This document shows positions 52,845 through 60,628 of a DNA stretch of 64,000 bases, one piece after another. The notes below the pieces were generated by a model, which was not told where the DNA came from, made no database searches, and saw only the letters and a list, made by a program, of their open reading frames with translations. How positions within the stretch are numbered: position 1 is the first letter of the stretch; every line of letters starts with the position of its first letter. The stretch comes from DMER01 sp003451645 (GTDB lineage Bacteria; Pseudomonadota; Alphaproteobacteria; Micropepsales; Micropepsaceae), in contig DALYLR010000013.1 in assembly GCA_031976175.1 (NCBI GenBank), positions 1 to 64,000 of the forward strand, in the 5' to 3' direction. The position numbers were made by a program, and so were the translations under genes.

Positions 52845-53431
52845 CCATCAATCGCGGCGGCTGCATTTGGCCGGGTACCGATCCGCTTTATCTCGATTAT
52901 CACGACACCGAATGGGGCGTGCCAGAGCGCGACGACCGTGCCTTGTTCGAGAAATTGGTCCTGGACGGGTTCCAAGCGGGCCTGTCCTGGATCACCATCT
53001 TGCGCAAGAGGGAGGCCTTCAGGGACGCCTTTGACGGCTTCGATCCGCACAAGATCGCCCGGTACTCGGACAAAAAGGTCGAAAAACTGCTCACAAACAC
53101 CGGCATTGTGCGCTCCCGCCTCAAGATCGCCGGCGCCATCCGTAACGCACAAGGCTTCCTGGAGATCATGGAAAGCGGCCCGGGCAGCTTTGCCACTTAC
53201 ATTTGGGACTTTGTCGATGGTGTTCCGGTGCAAAACTGCTTCCGCGCCATGCGGGAGGTGCCCGCCCAAACGCCGATGAGCCAGGCCTTGTCCAAGGACC
53301 TGAAGAAACGTGGCTTCACCTTTTGCGGCCCGGTGATCATTTACGCCTTTGCCCAGGCCATCGGCATGGTCAATGACCATATGACCGACTGCGACCGCCA
53401 CGGGGCTTGCGCTAAATTGGGCAAGGTTTGA
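52841..53431 (+). CDS. tag: DNA-3-methyladenine glycosylase I
   Basis: Tag removes 3-methyladenine from alkylated DNA in base excision repair. The 196-residue protein has the zinc-snap residues in CIWPGTDPLYLDYHDTEWG (Cys and His) and NDHMTDCDRH (His and Cys), plus LVLDGFQAGLSWITILRKRE and the conserved FCGPVIIYAF. The GTG at 52841 is supported by GAGGAGGAGG at 52824-52833 and overlaps ygfZ. Confidence 0.95.
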   Translation: MTINRGGCIWPGTDPLYLDYHDTEWGVPERDDRALFEKLVLDGFQAGLSWITILRKREAFRDAFDGFDPHKIARYSDKKVEKLLTNTGIVRSRLKIAGAIRNAQGFLEIMESGPGSFATYIWDFVDGVPVQNCFRAMREVPAQTPMSQALSKDLKKRGFTFCGPVIIYAFAQAIGMVNDHMTDCDRHGACAKLGKV

Positions 53432-53755
53432 GGCGCTCTTGACCCCTGTTTGGGGGCTCTCCAACGTCACAAAACGAAACAGAACGTAACAAAACGTAAC
53501 AGGTTTCGCGGAGTTTTTTGTCGGAAGTGAGCCGTTTTTTGCGCCGCGCGGGCCGGAAAACGCGATTCAGACAAAACGTAACAGCGAGGTCGACTTGTTT
53601 GTGAGGCGTCTGGTCAGGAGGCGGACGCGCAAGGCCCCTATGGCGCCGCGGCTCCGGCCAGACCCCGCGCGGCGTGCTCAGTCTCACATGAGGCGCTGAG
53701 GTGTCTGATAAGTTTTGCGGGTCGAACCTGCACAAATGCGATCATTCAGAAAGAG
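53432..53755. other. 324-bp region between convergent genes with decamer array
   Basis: Between the tag and coiled-coil-protein stops. It begins with a possible weak hairpin (GACCCC...GGGGGCTC, 53441-53459) after tag, then the decamer array and a further ACAAAACGTAACAG site at 53571-53584. No credible gene is present. Reading frames here translate the repeat into VLLRSV-like strings also seen near 660, which is a by-product of the repeat. Confidence 0.5.
53461..53500 (-). repeat. array B: four tandem decamers NNAACGNNAC
   Basis: Units CCAACGTCAC, AAAACGAAAC, AGAACGTAAC and AAAACGTAAC in exact register, followed by AGGTTTCG and, 71 bp on, another ACGTAAC site. The core matches array A (655-694) in the opposite orientation: same number of units, same 10-bp period, same flanking AGG. 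Here the array lies between convergent gene ends, not in a promoter. Confidence 0.75.
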
Positions 53756-54988
53756 CTAATTTCCTTGCGGCTCTGGAAGCCGTGATGGACTTGATTGAGA
53801 ATTAGGTCCGGCTTGTGCCGGACTGGAACCGGGGGAGCGCTTCTTGATAATCGCGTCGAGCCTCGCAATATCCCTCCAAATCTTCCTTACCTCTAGATCA
53901 AGTTTCGAATTATTTTGTTGAAGGGTATTGACTTTATTCTTAGTATCTTGCAAGATTGTCAATAATGGCTTCAATTCGCGAAACTGTTCTATTGCAGCAA
54001 CAATATTTGACAAGCCGCTTGGGCCAATTTTATTTGCCTGATTTACAAATTCTTTTAATTCTTCTCGGAGCTTTTCTATATCATCTTTAGCAGTTTGAAT
54101 TTTAATGTCATTGCTGAGCATTTGCTGCGTGGCAGACTCTATTGATCCTTTATACTGCTCTTCAATTTCTTTCTTTTTATCGTTTATTACGTTGATCGCC
54201 ACCGCCTTTCCTTCATTGCCGGCCCACAAGAACACCGCGCCGCCTACAGCTAACAGCGTCAAGACACCGGATATAAACATTGTCCACAGGCTAAAATTTT
54301 TATACTTGACCCAATGATTTATTCCTTGCCGCGCCACCGCCAAACTTGCGGCATCGGTTGCAGCTTTAAGGATGACAGCTTCGCGCTCAAGGAACATCTG
54401 CCTAGCCACATCTGACATTTGCCCTCTTTGATGATCAGACAAGTCGCGCGCGGCCTTGGCAACTTCAAAAGAAGTCACACGATCAATGTCCGTATAGACT
54501 CGTTCTTGAAGCTCTTTGAACGCAGATTGAGCGGTAACACGACTTATCTCCTTGGTACTTTCAGTGAGCACGCTCACTCTGGACTGTAGCACTTGCTCAA
54601 GAGCATTGAGGGTGGGCTGACTGACCGAACTTCTGACGTCATTCACCTGAGACTGAAATAGTTCGTTGTCTCTCTGGAGCTTGGACACCATTGCAGTAAG
54701 TTCAGAAAGGCGTCGTTCTAGGGCGAAAGAACTGTCAACGGAGACTGCGTCACCAGCTGGCACTTTCTGCAATACAACGGATCTTTGCGCTCCATACTTT
54801 CGTGCCAATGCCGCCCCGAAAATCGGGAAACTCATGTGCCGTTCAAGAACATTGACCGCCGTGACTTCAGGGCCGAGGCCCTCCTTCTGCAGATCAGTCA
54901 ACAGCACCTGAGGCGATGACGGCGGATGGTTGGCATTGTCATTTTCCTGATGTTCGCTTTCATTCACCTGTGCGTCAATCGAGGTCAT
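53756..54988 (-). CDS. coiled-coil membrane protein of unknown function
   Basis: A 410-residue protein with no recognised family. Residues 1-50 are acidic/polar; 90-225 are helical with heptad character (LERRLSELTAMVSKLQRDNE; VARQMFLEREAVILKAATDA); one membrane helix covers about 233-257; 265-385 form a second long coiled coil (IEKLREELKEFVNQ, DLEVRKIWRDIARLDAI); the tail is Pro/Ser/Gln-rich. The start at 54988 follows AGGG. Base composition is clearly more AT-rich than neighbouring genes, which suggests transfer. It might sense or scaffold at the membrane, or belong to a defence islet; nothing shows which. Confidence 0.6.
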   Translation of the reverse strand: MTSIDAQVNESEHQENDNANHPPSSPQVLLTDLQKEGLGPEVTAVNVLERHMSFPIFGAALARKYGAQRSVVLQKVPAGDAVSVDSSFALERRLSELTAMVSKLQRDNELFQSQVNDVRSSVSQPTLNALEQVLQSRVSVLTESTKEISRVTAQSAFKELQERVYTDIDRVTSFEVAKAARDLSDHQRGQMSDVARQMFLEREAVILKAATDAASLAVARQGINHWVKYKNFSLWTMFISGVLTLLAVGGAVFLWAGNEGKAVAINVINDKKKEIEEQYKGSIESATQQMLSNDIKIQTAKDDIEKLREELKEFVNQANKIGPSGLSNIVAAIEQFRELKPLLTILQDTKNKVNTLQQNNSKLDLEVRKIWRDIARLDAIIKKRSPGSSPAQAGPNSQSSPSRLPEPQGN

Positions 54989-55370
54989 AATGTGCCCTCC
55001 ATGAAAGCAAAAACCGACTTTTGCGGATCGGAATAACACACGCCCGACAGGCGCTCAAGAATTCATTGGCGAATCAATTCCTCTCCTTGAGCCTCCAGCT
55101 ACCGAGCACCTCATCCTCAAGTAGATGGTCACACAATTTCTGGAATATAGCCTCTGCCCTAATTTATAGAATTATACCCTTGCCATGACGAACCAATTCG
55201 ACCAGCGATCCCCGAACAGTATAGGATCATAACATTATTAGCATCTGTGTCTCTGAATTCACCGCCTTTCCATTCCTGACTTCCAGAGGTCCGGCAATGC
55301 GTCATCGCAATTTGCCCCTTCGCAATAACACATGGGTGCACCGCGTTCGATATTGGTGTATATTAACTCC
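54989..55370. other. 382-bp AT-rich intergenic region
   Basis: Between the start of the coiled-coil protein (minus) and mntA (plus). It is AT-rich with TATAGAATTATAC-like stretches near 55160 that could serve as promoters. No gene, repeat or RNA was recognised. Confidence 0.4.
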
Positions 55371-55676
55371 ATGCAAACCGACCTTGTCATTACCAAGATT
55401 AAGGCGCTTGAGCCACAATTGCGTGATGACAGAGTTGCGCGCGCACTGGTGTTCGGGTCCTTGGCACGCGGTGAAGCACGAGATGACTCCGACATTGATA
55501 TCGCCATCGAACCGGAGGAGGAGCGAAACTTGATGACCTTGAAGGTGTTGGACATTTATGGGCTGTTTGGAGCCGCCTTTGGTCATGACACATTGATCGA
55601 TGTTGTTGTCTTGCCGCACAAGAAAGCCGGCCTCGAAGCGGCGATCGCCAAGGACGCGCTCATTGCCTTCGAGTGA
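55371..55676 (+). CDS. mntA: MntA-type nucleotidyltransferase antitoxin
   Basis: A 101-residue minimal nucleotidyltransferase. The catalytic GSx10DxD motif is exact: Gly29-Ser30, then Asp41 and Asp43 (FGSLARGEARDDSDIDIAI). A hydrophobic core DIYGLFGAAFGHDTLIDVVV follows. In MntA-HepT modules this protein AMPylates and silences the HEPN RNase HepT. The start at 55371 opens MQTDLVITKI; an upstream frame from 55332 lacks support. The adjacent hepT is truncated, so this antitoxin is now orphaned. Confidence 0.85.
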   Translation: MQTDLVITKIKALEPQLRDDRVARALVFGSLARGEARDDSDIDIAIEPEEERNLMTLKVLDIYGLFGAAFGHDTLIDVVVLPHKKAGLEAAIAKDALIAFE

Positions 55677-55803
55677 TCCCCTGCGCCGCGTTGAGGACAT
55701 CCTCACTTCGATTACGATGATCGAAGACTATGTGCGTCGCGCTGGCGGGCGGACATTCTCATCTCGGTTGAGAATGAGTTCCATGATGCTGTTGAGCGGC
55801 TAA
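55663..55803 (+). pseudogene. hepT toxin remnant
   Basis: After a TTG overlapping mntA, the text SDPLRRVEDILTSITMIEDYVRRAG matches the N-terminus of HepT (DUF86, HEPN fold). After about 30 residues the family pattern ends, and the frame stops at 55803 with 46 codons, against about 110-140 for intact HepT. The catalytic R-x4-6-H of HEPN is absent. A neighbouring frame reads ISVENEFHDAVERLNLG, so a frameshift or internal deletion is likely. Confidence 0.65.
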
Positions 55804-56043
55804 ATTTGGGCTGATGATCCATCAGTACCGAGAGGCTGTTCGTCGGTTGCTATGGTTTGACCATTAGTTTCAAGTAAAGGTGCAAAGTGAGGGAAGACGC
55901 GAAGGTTTTGGCGCTCAAAGTGTAGCAACGCGCGAGATCGCTTGGCCGGGATGACGAGATTTTTGCGGACCTCTCGCGGCCGCTGACTTGACCGGACCGC
56001 CTCGGCGCCTTACGTTGCGCCTTACCCAAGGTAAGGAGCGCTC

Positions 56044-56283
56044 ATGTCAACCGCAACACTCACCTCGAAGGGGCAACTGACTTTGCCAAAGGATGTTCGC
56101 GACGCGCTTGGCGTGGGACCCGGCGACCGGATTGATTTCGTGCGCATGGAGGATGGGACTTATGCCATCCTGCAAGCGACCCAGCCGGTGAAGGCCCTGA
56201 AAGGACTCATTCCAGCGCCCAAGAAGCCCGTAAGCCTGTCCGCCATGGAAAAGGCCGTCGCTCGCGGAGCTAAGGGCCGGTGA
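56044..56283 (+). CDS. AbrB/SpoVT-type antitoxin
   Basis: A 79-residue swapped-hairpin DNA-binding antitoxin: ATLTSKGQLTLPKDVRDALG then VGPGDRIDFVRMEDGTYAIL form the AbrB fold. The C-terminal 35 residues (LKGLIPAPKKPVSLSAMEKA) probably wrap the toxin. TAAGGAG lies six bases before the ATG. It overlaps the PIN toxin gene by 4 bp (GTGA). The pair should be autoregulated, as in other VapBC-like modules. Confidence 0.9.
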   Translation: MSTATLTSKGQLTLPKDVRDALGVGPGDRIDFVRMEDGTYAILQATQPVKALKGLIPAPKKPVSLSAMEKAVARGAKGR

Positions 56284-56678
56284 TCGGTCTCGATACCAAC
56301 GTCATTGTCCGCTTTCTTGTGCAAGATGACAGGGTCCAGTCACCGGCTGCCACGCGCTTTTTCTCCAGCCTCAGCCGTGAACAGCCGGGTTTCGTCAGCA
56401 CCGTCGTCCTGGCCGAGGTCACCTGGGTCCTCGCCCGCGCCTACAAATCGCCCCGCGCAGACATCGCCAAAACGGTTGAGGGATTGTTGCGATCCGCCGA
56501 ATTGGTGGTCGAAAATGCCCCGGCGGCCTACCGTGCCCTTGGCCACTATAGAGCGTCGCGGTCGCTCGACTTCGCCGACGCCCTCATTGCTCAGATTGCG
56601 GCATTGGCTGGTGCTGAGAACACGGTCACCTTTGACCGATCTGCAGCCTCATCGCCTGGCATGCGTTTGTTGCAATAG
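56280..56678 (+). CDS. PIN-domain toxin (VapC-like RNase)
   Basis: A 132-residue PIN-fold RNase toxin with all acidic residues present: Asp5 (GLDTN), Glu46 (LAEVTWVL), Asp97 and Asp100 (LDFADALIA), and Asp119 (TFDRSA). Such toxins cut tRNA or rRNA under stress and are held in check by the partner antitoxin. GTG start at 56280 overlaps the antitoxin stop. It appears intact. Confidence 0.9.
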   Translation: MIGLDTNVIVRFLVQDDRVQSPAATRFFSSLSREQPGFVSTVVLAEVTWVLARAYKSPRADIAKTVEGLLRSAELVVENAPAAYRALGHYRASRSLDFADALIAQIAALAGAENTVTFDRSAASSPGMRLLQ

Positions 56679-56779
56679 GAGACGGGACGTGAGGGGGTGC
56701 AAAGCGGGATTTCACGCCAGGCGCCAAGAGTTTCCTTTCGACGGATTGGCGCGAAATGTTGTGCGTCATGTCAGCGAAA

Positions 56780-56915
56780 TGCCCCCATCCCCGCCCCGGA
56801 TCAAATCCGGGCCGGGACTTCCCCACATGCTGGCGCATGGGGGGAAGATGAAGGACACGCGCCCATGCCTTCGTGCCCGGCTCGGGCCCTAAGCGGGCCT
56901 TGGCCGGGATGACAC
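56780..56915. repeat. cluster of GC-rich dyads after the PIN gene
   Basis: Contains CCCGGATCAAATCCGGG (7-bp arms, 56795-56811), then a CCCC/GGGG-armed dyad around CATG, and a nested CCCGG/CCGGG dyad near 56878-56910. Such dispersed dyads are common between alphaproteobacterial genes and may end transcription of both the PIN gene and the TonB receptor gene, which converge here. Confidence 0.5.
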
Positions 56916-56920
56916 ACACC

Positions 56921-58930
56921 TTAGAACGTAAACCGCCCGACAATACGCAGATCGCGGCCAGGTTGCTGCACGGCATCCTTCACGAATGACACCGCATTGC
57001 GCTGACGCGCATCGGTCAGGTTACGGCCGACGAGGCTCACGTCAAAAGCGGTCGTTTCGCCTTGATAGGCCCGCCAGGTCGCATTGGCGCCAAGGTCGAT
57101 ATAGCCCTTGGTCGGCGTTTCGAAGAGAGCGGTCTCATCGCGCTCCTCAACGCGCAAGACGCGCAACTCAGCCCCAATCGTCTCGCCCGCCAGGAACAGC
57201 CCCGCACCATAGCGCATCGGCGTGATCCGTGGGAGCGGCTCGCCACCATCCAGCTCGCCATCCACATAATCGGCCTGGGCCAAGACACCCCACGTGCCGC
57301 CAGCCGCGTCACCCAGATTGAGCCGCGCCTCAACCTCAAAGCCCCAGAAGGTGGCGTCATCCTGCTCCCAAAGGACCTCGAAGAAGTCCAACCCAGGACC
57401 TACAATGCAAACGCCCATGTCATCGCAAGTGTTGCCAGTGAGTTGCGGATAGATGAACCCGTCAAAAAGACTGACCCACATGGCGGCCTTGATCGACACG
57501 CGTGCATCCTCAATCCGCGCGGTTGCCTCCAGCGAATTGGCACGCTCGACGCCCAGCGTCGGGTCGCCAATCTCAAAAGTGGCAGGACCGTCATGCGGCC
57601 CACGCGCGAACAACTCAGTCAAACCAGGCGCACGCGCGGCGCTGGCGGCGGTGAGCCCCAGGGTCGTCGTCTCGTTGACGGCATAGACAAGACCCAAAGC
57701 GCCGCTGACTGGTGTGAAGTCCACCGATGTTGGGATGTCGCTGACGGGCGTGCCTTCGCGGCGGGCCATTTCAACCCGCAGGGAGCCTTCGAGCAGAAGC
57801 TTGTCCGACAATTCGCTTTGCCCAAAGACATAGGCCGCAAAGGCCTCGCCCGTGGCGGGGAGGAGGAATTCCTCTGCCTCGCCGAGGGCCGAGAAATCGC
57901 GGTGATTATAGTGCAGGCCGATGGCCAGATCGCTCAAAGGGCCGACCTTGCCGAACACAGCCTCGGCACGCACCTCGCGCTCGTCATTGAGGAACGTCGC
58001 ACCAATCGAGCCGTCGGGCTCAATCTCGGAATGCTCGTAATCGGAGCCCGCCGCTTCGACCGAGAGGGTCTGCAGCGCGCCCACATTGACGTTCCATTTG
58101 CCGCGGCCTTGCAAGCGGACATTATCCATCTCGATGAAGGTGTCGCTGGATGGCAGGCCGTAACTGGCCGAGTGGTTGCTGATCGCAAGACCGATGGTCC
58201 CGACACTGTCACCGGTGGCCAGACCAAAGGCATAACCTGACGCATCGGCAAAGGAGTTGATCTGTTTGCCATCAGGCGTCTCGTAATCGTCCTGACGGCG
58301 GGAATAAACATCGGCGTGGAACTTGACCGCCTTGCCGCCGCGAATGGCCGCAGCCCCTTGGAGGCCGTCGGACACGGAACTGTAGATGCCAACCGCCTCG
58401 CCCGTCAGGATCTCTGGGGCGGTATCGGGAATGCGCGTGTTGAGCACGTTGACCACGCCGCCGATCGCTTGGCTGCCATAGCGCAAGGTGGCGGCCCCGC
58501 GCAGCACCTCGATCTTGGCAGATGAGAGCATGTCGATCGGCGTGCCGTGATCGGGGCCGATATCAGCCACATCCTGCGCACTAAGGCCGTTCTCGGTCAC
58601 CAGCACGCGGCTGGCGTCAAAGCCACGCACGACAGGGCGGTTGGCGCCTTGGGCGAAGCCCGCACCGCTGATCCCCGGGATCGTCGCCAGCGCATCCCCG
58701 ATGTCGGCCCCGCCATTCTTCAAGAGGTCGCTGCGGCCGGTTGTGGACACGATCCGCGACAGCTCATCCGCGCGGCGCGCGATGGGCGAGCCGGTTACCA
58801 CGACTTTTTCGTCGAGCGATGGATCGGCCTGAGGCGCTGTGTCTTGTGCCTGCGCCAATCCGGTGCCTTGTAAGGCCAGCGCGCTCACCGCGAGCAGCGC
58901 CCATTGCCGTGTGTTCATACCCGTCGTCAT
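56921..58930 (-). CDS. TonB-dependent receptor, ZnuD-like (zinc uptake)
   Basis: A 669-residue outer-membrane receptor: signal peptide (LLAVSALALQGTGLAQA), plug domain (EKVVVTGSPIARRADELSR, ADIGDALATIPGISGAGFAQ, RPVVRGFDASRVLVTENGL, DHGTPIDMLSSAKIEVLRGA, LRYGSQAIGGVVNVLN) and barrel, ending in an aromatic (GRFTF). The DIGDALATIPGISG and DHGTPID segments resemble ZnuD, which imports zinc through the outer membrane. The start at 58930 is preferred because GGGGG lies upstream. A His/Cys-rich exported protein gene and a Zur-like site precede it, supporting a zinc role. Confidence 0.85.
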   Translation of the reverse strand: MTTGMNTRQWALLAVSALALQGTGLAQAQDTAPQADPSLDEKVVVTGSPIARRADELSRIVSTTGRSDLLKNGGADIGDALATIPGISGAGFAQGANRPVVRGFDASRVLVTENGLSAQDVADIGPDHGTPIDMLSSAKIEVLRGAATLRYGSQAIGGVVNVLNTRIPDTAPEILTGEAVGIYSSVSDGLQGAAAIRGGKAVKFHADVYSRRQDDYETPDGKQINSFADASGYAFGLATGDSVGTIGLAISNHSASYGLPSSDTFIEMDNVRLQGRGKWNVNVGALQTLSVEAAGSDYEHSEIEPDGSIGATFLNDEREVRAEAVFGKVGPLSDLAIGLHYNHRDFSALGEAEEFLLPATGEAFAAYVFGQSELSDKLLLEGSLRVEMARREGTPVSDIPTSVDFTPVSGALGLVYAVNETTTLGLTAASAARAPGLTELFARGPHDGPATFEIGDPTLGVERANSLEATARIEDARVSIKAAMWVSLFDGFIYPQLTGNTCDDMGVCIVGPGLDFFEVLWEQDDATFWGFEVEARLNLGDAAGGTWGVLAQADYVDGELDGGEPLPRITPMRYGAGLFLAGETIGAELRVLRVEERDETALFETPTKGYIDLGANATWRAYQGETTAFDVSLVGRNLTDARQRNAVSFVKDAVQQPGRDLRIVGRFTF

Positions 58931-59053
58931 ATTAGTCCCCCGGGAAGCCGTACCCGCTTCCATCACTGCCCATTCATTGCTTTGAAGTGCCGCTCCGGCG
59001 GTTGAGGCGCCAACGCGTCTGACCTTGCGGGCCCTGTGGCCCGAAATTGGCTG

Positions 59054-59404
59054 TCAGGCGTGAGGTGGGGCGCGGCTGGTCCAGCCGGCGGGATTGTGCG
59101 GCGAGCGGCGCGTTTGCGGCCTTTCGGCAGCGGCATGGCCCTGGCGCACTGGCACAGCGAGGGCGCAGAGGGACGGAAGGGCCGCAGAGCCAGCGGCTTG
59201 CTTGGCCCAGCAGGTGAGACACGTGGCGCCGTCAGTGTCCTGATGATCGACGGGGGCGTGGTCGTGATCGCCGCAAGGAGGGGCCAGATCGAGCTCGCCG
59301 CCCACTTCGGCGTGATGGCTCAAAGGTGATGCGTCTGGGTGGGCATGTGCAGCCAGCGCCCAGCCATAAAAGGCAAGCAAGAATGCCAGGGCCCAGCGGA
59401 TCAC
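59054..59404 (-). CDS. small His/Cys-rich exported protein (DUF2946-like)
   Basis: A 116-residue protein starting at GTG 59404, about seven bases after GGGGGAGGGG. Signal-like N-terminus (IRWALAFLLAFYGWALAA), then metal-binding-looking text: HAHPDASPLSHHAE, CGDHDHAPVDHQD and CLTCWAKQ. The tail SRAPPHA resembles the end of DUF2946 proteins. It may carry zinc or copper in the periplasm. It lies between the Zur-like operator and the ZnuD-like receptor on the same strand, 123 bp before the receptor start, so a shared transcript is likely. Confidence 0.65.
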   Translation of the reverse strand: MIRWALAFLLAFYGWALAAHAHPDASPLSHHAEVGGELDLAPPCGDHDHAPVDHQDTDGATCLTCWAKQAAGSAALPSLCALAVPVRQGHAAAERPQTRRSPHNPAGWTSRAPPHA

Positions 59405-59470
59405 CGCATGTCCCCTCCCCCTCGCCAATGCCCTCTCCCGACCCGTCACAACCGTGCCCCACTCCTCGAA

Positions 59471-59487
59471 GTGTTACGTTATAACAC
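59471..59487 (-). promoter_or_regulatory. Zur-like operator
   Basis: GTGTTACGTTATAACAC has outer arms GTGTTA/TAACAC. On the minus strand its core TGTTATAACGTAACA differs by one base from the form TGTTATAACATAACA that I recall for alphaproteobacterial Zur sites. It lies 67 bp upstream of the His/Cys-rich protein and upstream of the ZnuD-like receptor, where Zur would repress both when zinc is plentiful. Confidence 0.7.
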
Positions 59488-59518
59488 AATTCGAGCAGTG
59501 CTCAAGAACACAATCGGG

Positions 59519-59863
59519 TTACTTTAACGAATTGATGTAAGCGATCAGATCTTCGATGTCCTGAGGGTTCAGGACGAATTCGGGCATGACCGTCTGGCCC
59601 TTATGCGGCACGATGATCCCCTCGGCAAAAGCCTCCGCCATATCCTCGATGCCGCCCTTGGCGGCGATGCTGCGAAAGGTGGGCGCGCCCGCATAGGGGC
59701 TTGTAGCGGCAGTCCCTAGCCCATGACAGCTCGCGCAATGGGCCTGAACCAGGCGCAGGCCCCGGGCCGCATCGCCCGGTCCCCCAACGGGCTCGTCCGG
59801 TACGGAAAGCGTTTCGCAAGCCCCGAGCGCAAGGACGGCAAGGAATATCAGAACCTTTCGCAT
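59519..59863 (-). CDS. lipoprotein c-type cytochrome
   Basis: A 114-residue protein with a lipobox (AVLALGAC) and one haem site, CASCH, followed by a class I cytochrome c core with the Met ligand probably in QTVMPEFVLNPQDIEDLIAYINSL. It would carry electrons at the periplasmic face. The start at 59863 follows AGGAGG; longer versions from 59899 are unlikely. Confidence 0.9.
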   Translation of the reverse strand: MRKVLIFLAVLALGACETLSVPDEPVGGPGDAARGLRLVQAHCASCHGLGTAATSPYAGAPTFRSIAAKGGIEDMAEAFAEGIIVPHKGQTVMPEFVLNPQDIEDLIAYINSLK

Positions 59864-59932
59864 GGCGGCCTCCTGCAATCTGTCATCGGGGACAAACATG
59901 GAGCGCGCGAGCGCTTAGCCCCATGACGCAGA

Positions 59933-60622
59933 TCAAGAGCGCTGAGGAAATCTGAGCTCGTTGAAGAACCACAGCGCGATAAAGCCAAAGGCGCCCACCA
60001 CATGCCAAAGGGCGTGCATGGGGATGAAGGGGTAGACGATCTGGCTGTTCTTGGCGGTGGCCAGCAAGAGCCCGCAGAGGAACATCCCCGTCATGAGCAG
60101 CAAGATGCGCATGGGGGCGGCTGCGATCTGGGCCCGCTGGACGAAGAAGAGGACTGTGGCCAAAACCGAAAAGCCGATGAGCCAGGTCTGGCCTGGTCTG
60201 AACCCGCCCCAATCGCCAAAGCCGATTACATAGGCGCCATGGGTGGCGTTCCATTTGTCCACAAAGTGCCAGGCGACCCCTAAGATCATGAGGAGCGTGA
60301 CCACGGGCAGCGCCCAGCGCTGGGTCTCTGGCCGGTAATAGTCGATCAGCACCGCGCGCGCGATGCCCCAGACCACGACGATGTTGCTGCCAGTATCTAG
60401 GAAAGCCCACATCCAGCGCTCGCCCAGGATCGGGTTGGTCTCGCCAAACCCATGCAAGGTGACGGTGAAAATCCCGGTGATCAGGATCAGCCAATAGACC
60501 AGCATCCAGCGCGGCGGATGGGGGGTGGTCAGTGTGCTGAACAAGAGCGGCATCAGCCCTGCGAACAGAGTGCAAAACCCGGTGACCGTGTTGGCGAGGC
60601 CATAATTGGGCAGTGCGTCCAT
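59933..60622 (-). CDS. ceramidase/CREST-superfamily membrane hydrolase-like protein
   Basis: A 229-residue protein with about seven membrane helices. Possible metal ligands of the CREST superfamily are visible: TVTLHGFGET, an Asp in AFLDTGSN, and HALWHVVGAF (HxxxH). Alkaline ceramidases and related lipid hydrolases share this pattern. It lies 6 bp after queF on the same strand and may be co-transcribed by chance. Substrate unknown. Confidence 0.65.
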   Translation of the reverse strand: MDALPNYGLANTVTGFCTLFAGLMPLLFSTLTTPHPPRWMLVYWLILITGIFTVTLHGFGETNPILGERWMWAFLDTGSNIVVVWGIARAVLIDYYRPETQRWALPVVTLLMILGVAWHFVDKWNATHGAYVIGFGDWGGFRPGQTWLIGFSVLATVLFFVQRAQIAAAPMRILLLMTGMFLCGLLLATAKNSQIVYPFIPMHALWHVVGAFGFIALWFFNELRFPQRS

Positions 60623-60628
60623 GTGCGA

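Noticed and set aside
53412..53735. A 107-codon minus-strand frame over the array B region
   Set aside because: Its similarity to frames near 660 comes from the repeated decamers. There is no ribosome site or family pattern.
56701..56912. Small plus-strand frame after the PIN toxin
   Set aside because: It runs through the GC-rich dyads, has no ribosome site and no family pattern; more likely intergenic repeat.
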